From positions 1 to 51,131 of the forward strand of contig CDGH01000058.1 in assembly GCA_000825765.1 (NCBI GenBank): a stretch of DNA of 51,131 bases. Direction: 5' to 3'. The stretch is from Ehrlichia minasensis. GTDB taxonomy: Bacteria; Pseudomonadota; Alphaproteobacteria; Rickettsiales; Anaplasmataceae. Below, piece by piece: positions 18,132 to 24,885 of the stretch (position 1 is its first letter; each line of letters opens with the position of its first letter). Below the pieces are notes generated by a model. The model was not told the origin of the DNA. It saw nothing but the letters and a program-made list of their open reading frames with translations, and searched no databases. Made by a program: the position numbers and the translations under genes.

Positions 18132-18973
18132 TACGAGTTCAACATTAGTTTTATGCAGTATGATATAATCTGCAGTACTGAACAACAAATAGTTTTTAAT
18201 ATTGTAAGCAATGAATATCGCTGTTACTTGCCTATTGATTCATACCTTTGCAAAGTTACCACTAGTAAAATTAGAGTAATCAAACTTTTTGGCATTAGGT
18301 TGGTATTAGATATTTTCAAAGCTACGGCAATATATACTGTATATTATTTGATTATTCCAATGAGATTTAAGAATATTAAAAGATGAAGCTTGAGTGATAA
18401 TTTCAGTTTGATTTTTTAATAATGAAATATCCTAACACATAATGTATTCATTACAAGCTTCAACACTAATAGTAACCAAAGGCAGTTAAATAGAAAAAAC
18501 AAACTAATAACAAACAGGTTACAGATAAAACTATTAATCGTTCCTATCACTTGATACTAATACAGTAAAACTTTTGTCTTATTATCAATTGTCAAAACAT
18601 TAAAAAGCGCATAGAGTGTGTGATATGAGTGTTCACATAAAAGGGTTGGGCAGAGCTATTGTACAAATGCTACTACACATTTACCAGAGTTAAGTAAACA
18701 AGAGTCTGCGTATGATTTAACAGTATATTATTATATGTACTTTATCAATCTACTTAATTCTTGTTTCCATTATGAATAGTGTTTATTGATAATATTTAAA
18801 TTTGTATCGTGAAAAATCTATTATTAATGTGTAAGAGAATATAAAATAAAAGTAACCTGCAGTGTTTTAACAAAACATTAATGATCTAAAAACTACATTG
18901 TGAATCTTGATATGTTGATGTTTGTTTCATATAATAGGGTGTATTTTGAGAGCAAGCAATTGTAAGGTAATAA
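18132..18973. other. Spacer between plsC and def
   Basis: About 840 bp. A 77-codon open frame at 18153-18386 has no supporting evidence and I do not call it. The 22-codon frame at 18625 is listed separately as a possible gene remnant. I recognise no repeats here. Confidence 0.5.
18625..18693 (+). pseudogene. 22-codon frame resembling the start of a YidD-type protein (tentative)
   Basis: From ATG 18625 the frame reads MSVHIKGLGRAIVQMLLHIY, then QS and a stop. The pattern of a basic start, an amphipathic helix with a central Arg, and a closing hydrophobic-Tyr-Gln resembles the N terminus of YidD (membrane insertion efficiency factor). The diagnostic CRFxPTCSxYA segment that should follow is absent in all three frames. 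The base composition is less AT-rich than the surrounding spacer. It is either a truncated gene copy or chance; a distant memory of the family is my only basis for the name. Confidence 0.25.
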
Positions 18974-19531
18974 ATGTCAGTTTTGCCAATCGTTACTGTT
19001 CCTGATAAAAGATTATCATTGTGTTCTGAAGAAGTAAGTGAAGTAGATCAGTCAGTAAAGAAGTTAGTTGATGACATGTTCGAAACAATGCATGTTAATA
19101 AGGGAGTAGGATTGGCTGCTGTTCAAGTTGGTGTACATAAACGTATTATTGTTGTTAATGTGCCAGAAGAGTTCAGAGAGACTGATGATATTACAAATCA
19201 AATAGATGGTTATGAGCTGTATGGTGGCCCTTACTGTATAATCAATCCTAAGGTTGTTGATGCTTCACAAGAAAAAATTAAGTTGAGGGAAGGATGTTTA
19301 TCTGTTCCTGATTATCTTGATTATGTGGTACGCCCTCAGTATATTACAGTTCAATACTTGGACTATAATGGCAATGAATGTATAATAAAAGCACAAGGAT
19401 GGCTTGCTAGGTGTTTAGAGCATGAAATTGACCATTTGAATGGAATTGTATTCTTAAAATATCTATCTAAGTTTAAAAGTGATTTTGCAATACAAAAAGT
19501 CAAAAAAATAAAAAAATCTAGTCTTTCATGA
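18974..19531 (+). CDS. def: Peptide deformylase
   Basis: Removes the N-formyl group from nascent proteins; an Fe2+ or Zn2+ metalloenzyme. All three catalytic motifs are present in the 185-residue protein: GVGLAAVQVG (about 44-53), EGCLSVP with the metal-ligand Cys, and HEIDHLNG with the two His ligands and catalytic Glu. TAAGGT at 18963-18968 sits 5 nt before the ATG and supports this start. The downstream glycosylase gene begins 4 nt after the stop, so the two form a short operon. Confidence 0.97.
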   Translation: MSVLPIVTVPDKRLSLCSEEVSEVDQSVKKLVDDMFETMHVNKGVGLAAVQVGVHKRIIVVNVPEEFRETDDITNQIDGYELYGGPYCIINPKVVDASQEKIKLREGCLSVPDYLDYVVRPQYITVQYLDYNGNECIIKAQGWLARCLEHEIDHLNGIVFLKYLSKFKSDFAIQKVKKIKKSSLS

Positions 19532-19535
19532 TTGT

Positions 19536-20330
19536 GTGGTGTTTGTTGTGAGTGATCTGGACTTATTAGAATTATTAAAGTTTTATCATGAAAATGGTAT
19601 TGATTGTACGTTAAAAGATGTGCAATATCATGTTTTAAAAAATAAAAGCCTGTCCTTAAATACTGATAGTATAAAGTCTAACCTAGAAGTAAAGAAGATA
19701 AGCATGAAAGAGGATACTGAAACTTACTATTTGCTAAAAGCTCAAAATCTTGCTGAACAATGTAATACTATAGAGCAATTAAGAAGTGCTATAGAGTCTT
19801 TTGATGGGTGTGATATAAAAAACTTAGCAACTAATACTGTGTTTGCTGATGGTAACCCACAGGCGGAAATGATGTTAATAGGAGAAGCACCAGGTGCAAA
19901 TGAAGATTTGAAAGGTATACCATTTTGTGGTGCTAGTGGTATGTTACTTGATAAAATGTTGAAAGCAATAGGGTTTGACAGAACTACTGTATATATTAGT
20001 AATGCTGTGTTTTGGCGACCTCCTGGCAATAGAAGGCCAACAGACTTTGAAATAGCAGTATGTAAACCTTTTGTAGAAAAACACATTGCGTTGATTATGC
20101 CTAAAATGTTAGTGTTAGTTGGAAGCACTGCATGTTATGCTATGCTTGATTCTAAAAACCCCATATCTAAGCTTAGAGGGAGGTTTCATTTATATAGTAA
20201 CAAATTTTTACAGAACAGTATTACTACAAGTATTATATTTCACCCATCGTATTTACTACGTCAACCAATGCAAAAACGTATTGCATGGGAGGATTTAAAG
20301 CAAATTAAGCGTCATTTTGATGGTTTATAA
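19536..20330 (+). CDS. Uracil-DNA glycosylase, family 4-type (alphaproteobacterial)
   Basis: Removes uracil from DNA in base excision repair. The 264-residue protein has motif 1 GEAPGANEDLKGIPF (about 112-126) followed by CGASGMLLDKML, then ISNAVFWRPPGNRRPT and the C-terminal motif HPSYLLRQP. This matches family 4 enzymes of alphaproteobacteria. The N-terminal 80 residues are poorly conserved. I could not establish the four-cysteine iron-sulfur ligand set with confidence. There is no ATG near the start; GTG 19536, 4 nt after the def stop, is the likely initiator, with a second GTG (19548) as an alternative. It is probably co-transcribed with def. Confidence 0.88.
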   Translation: MVFVVSDLDLLELLKFYHENGIDCTLKDVQYHVLKNKSLSLNTDSIKSNLEVKKISMKEDTETYYLLKAQNLAEQCNTIEQLRSAIESFDGCDIKNLATNTVFADGNPQAEMMLIGEAPGANEDLKGIPFCGASGMLLDKMLKAIGFDRTTVYISNAVFWRPPGNRRPTDFEIAVCKPFVEKHIALIMPKMLVLVGSTACYAMLDSKNPISKLRGRFHLYSNKFLQNSITTSIIFHPSYLLRQPMQKRIAWEDLKQIKRHFDGL

Positions 20331-20880
20331 TGTTAGAGTTTGTTGTTATAGCATAAGTCATTTGTGAAGTGTTGTTTGTCTATGAGATGTCCTTATTGTT
20401 AGATTCAATTGTACAGTATAAATCTGCAACGATATCGTAAACTTCGTCACAGAGTATAAGATTAAAGATGAACCCTGTTATAAGCTTCTATTTTTTGTTT
20501 AAAATAGTAGTTGTACTAATGAATGGCTAGTAGTGTAATAAGTTAGTATTTTTTGTATTGGTGATAAACTTTGTTACCTGTTGAAATGGGTGATTTGAAA
20601 TAGCAATTTTGCTTATTTTTAATTAAAAACTACAGATGTCAACATCTTAAACTTGCCTATTATGATATGGTAAATTTCACCATTAAACAATGAAAAACAA
20701 TTATGACTATTGTAAACTTTTGTTTTCTACTTTTACTTAAATTAATGGTTCTCTTGATGTGTCACTGATACTGAAATGTCTTACAGTGAACAATAACATA
20801 CTTATTACTGTGAAGTGTTGCTATGTATGCATGTAATGCATAAGCTATGCTTATATTTTAAAATGTACTTGCATAAGTTA
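20331..20880. other. Spacer between convergent UDG and recF genes
   Basis: About 550 bp with no gene recognised. A stretch near 20560-20630 (GATAAACTTTGTTACC, then GAAATAGCAATTTTGC and TTATTTTTAATTAAAAA) loosely resembles part of the 445-bp repeat unit at 15.6-16.6 kb. The similarity is too weak to call a copy. Confidence 0.45.
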
Positions 20881-21999
20881 TTATGTCAAAAGTGTTGCTG
20901 TATTGTTTATTACATGAAAAAATTTAAAATGTTCTCTATATTTTGCAAAGTTTTGTTGTGTGAGATCAATATCTGTTAACCATACTTGGCATTTTATGTT
21001 TATTATGGTTTCTATCAGTCTTTCTTGGTGAAATACATCCAAGTGAGACATTACATCATCTAGTAATAATATAGGATATTCTCCAGTATTTTGTTTAGCC
21101 AGTGCAGAAGATAAAATGAGTGACAATAATAAAATTTTTTGTTCTCCAGTTGAACAGTTATTTGCTATGAGATTTTTTTCTAGGTGAAATATTTGGAAAT
21201 TATCATTATGAACCCCGAAATTCACCAAGTTACTTAATGAATCTTTAGTCCTATTTTTTTTTAAATTTTCTTTATATAGCTCAATGGAATCTTCTTTATC
21301 TAATAAGTCAAATACCTGACTTTGAATTTTTATGACAGCTTTAAAAAAAGCGTTGGGATTATTGTTTTGAGATAAGTTACTTTGCAATATTTGTAAAACA
21401 TTAAATCTTGTATGTGCAATATTAATGCCATTTTCTGCAATAATGCTCTCTAAGCTTGATAACCAAAAATTATCTGTAGAATTATTGTGTAATAATCTAC
21501 TTCTCTCTTGTTTTGCTTTATTGTATTTTATGATGTATGAAGCATATTTTGTATCGAAAATATGTGTTATCCTGTCAAAAAATCTTAATCTTTCGCTTTG
21601 TGACTTTAAAAATATATGATCCAATTGTGGTATCAACCATGTAATGCTTATAATTTTGTGTAGTGTAATATAATTTTGACTTTTGTTACTAATGATTATG
21701 TTACGTTGCTTATTGTTGCGTGAAATTACAATTGGATAAATACCATTTTGTGTATGGATTTGATATGAAAGACTCCACGGAGAATCAGAAGTGCTGTTTT
21801 GCATGCTTTCTGTGTTGACTCCTCTAATACCTGTCCCTTTTGATAGTAAAGAAATAGCTTCTAGTATGTTTGTCTTCCCAGCACCATTTTTGCCCAGTAG
21901 TACAACTGATTTACTAGAAGTATCCAATTCAAGGTTTATATAGTTGCGAAAATTCACTAACCGCAAATTGTTTATATAGGATTTTTCTATATGTGGCAT
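20881..21999 (-). CDS. recF: DNA replication and repair protein RecF
   Basis: SMC-like ATPase that, with RecO and RecR, loads RecA at gapped DNA. The 372-residue protein has the family start (INNLRLVNFRNYINLEL), Walker A GKNGAGKTN (about 36-44), the ABC signature region STGEQKILLLSL, and Walker B with D-loop LLLDDVMSHLD. The length matches the usual 350-380. It is monocistronic here and not beside dnaA, dnaN or gyrB as in many bacteria. A decayed copy of an internal segment lies in the spacer on its 5' side. Confidence 0.95.
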   Translation of the reverse strand: MPHIEKSYINNLRLVNFRNYINLELDTSSKSVVLLGKNGAGKTNILEAISLLSKGTGIRGVNTESMQNSTSDSPWSLSYQIHTQNGIYPIVISRNNKQRNIIISNKSQNYITLHKIISITWLIPQLDHIFLKSQSERLRFFDRITHIFDTKYASYIIKYNKAKQERSRLLHNNSTDNFWLSSLESIIAENGINIAHTRFNVLQILQSNLSQNNNPNAFFKAVIKIQSQVFDLLDKEDSIELYKENLKKNRTKDSLSNLVNFGVHNDNFQIFHLEKNLIANNCSTGEQKILLLSLILSSALAKQNTGEYPILLLDDVMSHLDVFHQERLIETIINIKCQVWLTDIDLTQQNFAKYREHFKFFHVINNTATLLT

Positions 22000-22399
22000 C
22001 TAATGATCTTCCTTTTTATTTAGAATGAAATTGTATACTTATATTAATTTTTTCTGCAAGAACTACTCATTTATTATATTCAGTACCACCAAAAGTTTTG
22101 TATTAATCTCAAGTATTCTGGTTGTACAGTTCTTGTATTACATGCATTAAGTGTTAATTGTGCATTTAAAAAATTTTTTGAAATATATAGATTAATTGAT
22201 ACATATATTCTCTATATGCTCATGAAACCCATTTGTAAAGTCTTGTGAAGCATTTACTACCGTATAACTTATTTTGAAGTATTTAGTTGTATTTAACTTG
22301 TAATTTTTGTACTTTGAAAATTGGCTATGTTTGCGGTTGATTTTGCTTGTTGTCAAACGTTTGTTTATTAGAGGCGTTGGCATACTAGCTTATTTATAA

Positions 22400-22565
22400 T
22401 ACTATGGCATAATTGCTTTCTACATGTGTAGCTGTTGTATATTTTGTTGTTGAATGCATATGAGCTGATCTTTTCAAATGTTACTTTATTAGTACGATGT
22501 GAATAATGTAGGGACAATATATAGGTTTAGCGTTTCTTGAGGTCTGGTATTTATTTAAGGTTAAA
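22400..22565 (-). pseudogene. Decayed copy of the argF 3' end (first copy)
   Basis: On the plus strand the copy reads ATGGCATAATTGCTTTCTAC, continues with CATATGAG and CAAATGTTAC, then AGGTTTAGCGTTTCTTGAGG. It aligns with the intact argF strand from about 22970 to 23155 (CATAACATAATTGCTTTTTG, ATATGAG, CAGATGTTAC, AGGTTTAGCTTTTTCTAGAA). It therefore covers the region coding for the C terminus, including the HCLPAHRGEEV motif region, now unreadable. The orientation is that of argF and the copy lies downstream of the gene. Many substitutions and indels are present. Confidence 0.8.
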
Positions 22566-22649
22566 AAGCTTAATTTTCAAAACATATCAGAACACAAGTA
22601 TTTGCAATGCATACTTAAGTGTAATCTTTTCTGTGGTAAGTAGAGTCCT

Positions 22650-22715
22650 ATAAAGTGATTGCTTCCAGAATGTCTAACCTGTTCTTTACCAAATGCATAT
22701 AAGTTTTATTGTTGC
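22650..22715 (-). pseudogene. Decayed copy of the argF 3' end (second, shorter copy)
   Basis: GTGATTGCTTCCAGAATGTC, then TAACCTGTTCTTTACC and AAATGCATATAAGTTT on the plus strand align with the intact argF strand at about 22984-23040 (CATAATTGCTTTTTGAATAT, GTAACCTGTTTTCTGC, AAATATATATGAGTTT). The copy is shorter than the one at 22400 but starts at the same point of the gene. Together with the gene itself it makes three occurrences of the argF 3' end, spaced about 250-320 bp apart. Confidence 0.7.
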
Positions 22716-22750
22716 AAGTATCATTTCTTACATACAATATCAATACTTCT

Positions 22751-22880
22751 TTTTACAATGATGCTATCTATATGGACAACCAAAAATTATTTGTGAAATT
22801 ATTAATAATAATCTACTCTCTATTGACGAGTAAACAATGTAATAACTATATAATTTGTTTTTTCTGAAAATATAATATCT
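22751..22880 (-). pseudogene. Decayed fragment of the middle of recF
   Basis: The plus strand has TTTTACAATGATGCTATCTA, GACAACCAAAAATTATTTGT and AAATTATTAATAATAATCTA, then TTTTCTGAAAATATAATATC. It follows the intact recF strand at about 21431-21570: TTTTCTGCAATAATGCTCTC, GATAACCAAAAATTATCTGT, GAATTATTGTGTAATAATCT, TTGTATCGAAAATATGTGTT. The copy represents an internal segment (middle of the protein), not a gene end, and has the same orientation as recF. It lies about 0.75 kb upstream of the recF start. It cannot encode anything as it stands. Confidence 0.82.
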
Positions 22881-22957
22881 ATGTGAGTGTGGAAAACTTA
22901 GTTTTCATTTTCAAAAACATGTAATTACACTACAAGGTATATTAAATGTGATTTGAA

Positions 22958-23869
22958 CTATAGTAGATTTAAACACCATAACATAATTGCTTTTTGAATA
23001 TGTAACCTGTTTTCTGCTTCGTCAAATATATATGAGTTTGGTCCATCTATTATTTCAGATGTTACTTCTTCTCCTCTATGTGCAGGTAAGCAGTGTAAGA
23101 ACATATAGTTAGGTTTAGCTTTTTCTAGAAGTTTAGCATTTACTTGATAATTGAAGAATTCGGTTTTTGTTTTATTTTCAGAGCCCATTGAAATCCATGA
23201 ATCTGTAGTGATTATATCTGCATCTGAAATGATGTTGTAAGGGTTTTTGTCATATACAATGTTTGCTCCTTTTGCTTTTGCAAATTTAAGCAATGAGTCA
23301 AAATTTTCTGAATATTCTAAAGTTGAAATATTCAATTTGAAATTTAATACTGTTGCAGCATGTATCCAAGATACTAACATGTTATTAAAATCCCCAATCC
23401 AACTTACTGTTGCATTTTCTATGGGACCCATCTTTTCTTCGTAAGTCATAATGTCAGCCAAAACTTGACATGGATGACTATGCTGTGTAAGACTATTGAT
23501 AACTGGCACTGTGCTGCACTTATTTAATTCTAGTAGAGAATCATGCTCTAATATTCTTATGACTATTAAGTCAACATATCTTGATAAGACTTTAGCTGTA
23601 TCATGAATAGATTCACCCCTTGTCAATTGGGTGTCTTGTTGATTGAGAATAATAGCATTTCCGCCTAATTGATTAATACCTACTTCAAATGATATCCTTG
23701 TACGTGTTGATGGCTGAAGGAATATTAAAGCTATATTTTTATTGTTTAAGTGTTTGCTATACTGATTAGGGTTTTTTTTGATTATAGTACCGTAATTCAA
23801 GATTGTACTTAGCTCTTCTTTTGTATGTAAATTAAGATCTATGAAAGAATGAATATTTTGTTTATTCAT
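22958..23869 (-). CDS. argF: Ornithine carbamoyltransferase
   Basis: Makes citrulline from ornithine and carbamoyl phosphate in arginine synthesis. The 303-residue protein has the carbamoyl-phosphate site STRTR (within LQPSTRTRISFEVG, about 52-65), the HPCQVLAD motif, and the ornithine-side HCLPAHRGEEV near the C terminus. The DSWISMG stretch also fits OTCase, not aspartate carbamoyltransferase. The length is normal for the family (about 300-330). The gene is monocistronic. Its 3' end has been copied into the downstream spacer twice. Confidence 0.96.
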   Translation of the reverse strand: MNKQNIHSFIDLNLHTKEELSTILNYGTIIKKNPNQYSKHLNNKNIALIFLQPSTRTRISFEVGINQLGGNAIILNQQDTQLTRGESIHDTAKVLSRYVDLIVIRILEHDSLLELNKCSTVPVINSLTQHSHPCQVLADIMTYEEKMGPIENATVSWIGDFNNMLVSWIHAATVLNFKLNISTLEYSENFDSLLKFAKAKGANIVYDKNPYNIISDADIITTDSWISMGSENKTKTEFFNYQVNAKLLEKAKPNYMFLHCLPAHRGEEVTSEIIDGPNSYIFDEAENRLHIQKAIMLWCLNLL

Positions 23870-24188
23870 GATATTTTATAACCTAACTCTAGAATTTAAC
23901 TTTTACTATTGACGTAAAAAATAATATAACCACTAAAGTTACTAATAAGAATAATAGAATATAATTTTTACTTTTTTTGTCTTTTGAGATGCTCACTAAA
24001 AAATGCCTTCATTGTGTAAACTAGATAGCAGAAGAATAGGCATTTCAACATAAAACACATATGATGTCAATAGTTTTTACTTGTGTATACTTGATACCTT
24101 ATATTTATTGTTTAAGCAACTTATTAATGTTGTTTTGTATACAAAGTTACTACATATACACAAGGGTTGGTTATAAACAAAATTTGAA
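23870..24188. other. Spacer between argF and the Ser/Asn-rich gene
   Basis: About 320 bp. A 96-codon plus-strand frame (24061-24351) begins here and runs antisense through the 3' half of the Ser/Asn-rich gene. I do not call it because the antisense part is explained by that gene. Nothing else is recognised. Confidence 0.45.
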
Positions 24189-24575
24189 TTATTGTGTAGA
24201 TGAAAAATATCCTTTGAGTGAATACCATAGACCCTTTAAAAAGCTATTTTCCTTTGAAGACTCAGTAGTTGTATATCTGATTTCTGATTCATCAGATTCT
24301 ACTTTCTTGAGATTAATTGAGTTCATGTTATTAAGTGTACTGTCAGTGTGATCAGTGCTACTGTTGCTATTGCTGCTATTGCTGTTACTACTGTCACTAT
24401 TACTGGTATTACTGCTATCGTCTAAGTGAGTATTTGTAGCTTGCATTTTATCTTCAAGGTTGGTTTCGTCCCATGTACTCTTAGTAGTAGTTTCTGTAGA
24501 AGTATTCTTCTTATTTTTAGTTCTTGATGTAGGTTTTTTAGCTGATGTTTTGCTTTTTGGTAATGTAGTTGTCAT
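24189..24575 (-). CDS. Low-complexity Ser/Thr/Asn/Asp-rich protein of unknown function
   Basis: A 128-residue protein with three compositional zones. Residues 1-35 are basic and Thr/Lys/Ser-rich (TLPKSKTSAKKPTSRTKNKK). The centre (about 48-80) is an Asn/Ser/Asp run with the short repeat SSNSN, followed by TDHTDST. The C terminus (about 105-128) is SKENSFLKGLWYSLKGYFSS, amphipathic and aromatic. No signal peptide or membrane segment is visible. TATAAT at 24591-24596 (minus) is a candidate -10 element very close to the ATG. I recognise no family. Serine/threonine-rich acidic repeats are typical of secreted Ehrlichia tandem-repeat proteins, so secretion is possible but unproven. Confidence 0.65.
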   Translation of the reverse strand: MTTTLPKSKTSAKKPTSRTKNKKNTSTETTTKSTWDETNLEDKMQATNTHLDDSSNTSNSDSSNSNSSNSNSSTDHTDSTLNNMNSINLKKVESDESEIRYTTTESSKENSFLKGLWYSLKGYFSSTQ

Positions 24576-24885
24576 ATTAGTATACCCGTAATTATACTTA
24601 GTTTAAATATTAATGTTATTTTATTAAATAATAGATAATTTATGTGTCAAAAAACACTTCCTAGTTAAGTTTATGCTTTTGTGGGTTAATTATGCTTGTT
24701 CAGTATGTTGTTTTATGTTGAGCACATAAGAGATTTTATTTATATATAGTGGGTTGTGATCGTTTATAAATTCTTCTATAACTAGAGTTTGTAAAAATTT
24801 TTTAATGCTTTTAATTGTGAAATTATATGTACTAATAGAGCTACAAAGTATAAAATTTGTAAATTTTATATAGCATATTTTAGTA
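24576..24885. other. Divergent spacer between the Ser/Asn-rich gene and polA
   Basis: About 310 bp that should carry both promoters. No gene, repeat or remnant is recognised. Confidence 0.5.
24591..24596 (-). promoter_or_regulatory. Candidate -10 element upstream of the Ser/Asn-rich gene
   Basis: TATAAT on the minus strand lies 15 nt before the start codon, which would give a leader of only a few bases. No good -35 hexamer is visible at the right distance, and TATAAT occurs often by chance in DNA this AT-rich. Confidence 0.25.

Larger units (their letters stand above)
22000..22957. other. Spacer between recF and argF, built largely of gene remnants
   Basis: This 958-bp spacer contains two decayed copies of the argF 3' end and one of an internal recF segment (listed separately). 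A 63-codon frame at 22192-22383 on the minus strand has no recognisable relatives and no good start context. It may be further degenerate material. The segments 22000-22190 and 22565-22650 show nothing I recognise. Confidence 0.6.

Noticed and set aside
18153-18386. 77-codon plus-strand frame divergent from plsC; a short stretch (LFGIRLVLDIFK) recalls YGIRVILFLCK of PlsC
   Set aside because: By my codon-by-codon count only about 22 of 36 bases match, the orientation is inverted, and the similarity does not extend. It overlaps the plsC 5' region and has no other support.
20508-20640. Possible dispersed copy of the 445-bp repeat unit in the UDG-recF spacer
   Set aside because: Only short AT-rich words agree and their order is not fully kept; not distinguishable from chance by eye.
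22192-22383. 63-codon minus-strand frame between recF and argF
   Set aside because: It is Lys/Asn/Thr-rich as expected from AT-rich noncoding DNA, borders a decayed argF copy, and matches no family I know.
24061-24351. 96-codon plus-strand frame with a hydrophobic N terminus
   Set aside because: Over half lies antisense to the Ser/Asn-rich gene, whose compositional bias keeps that strand open. It has no ribosome binding site and no recognisable domain.
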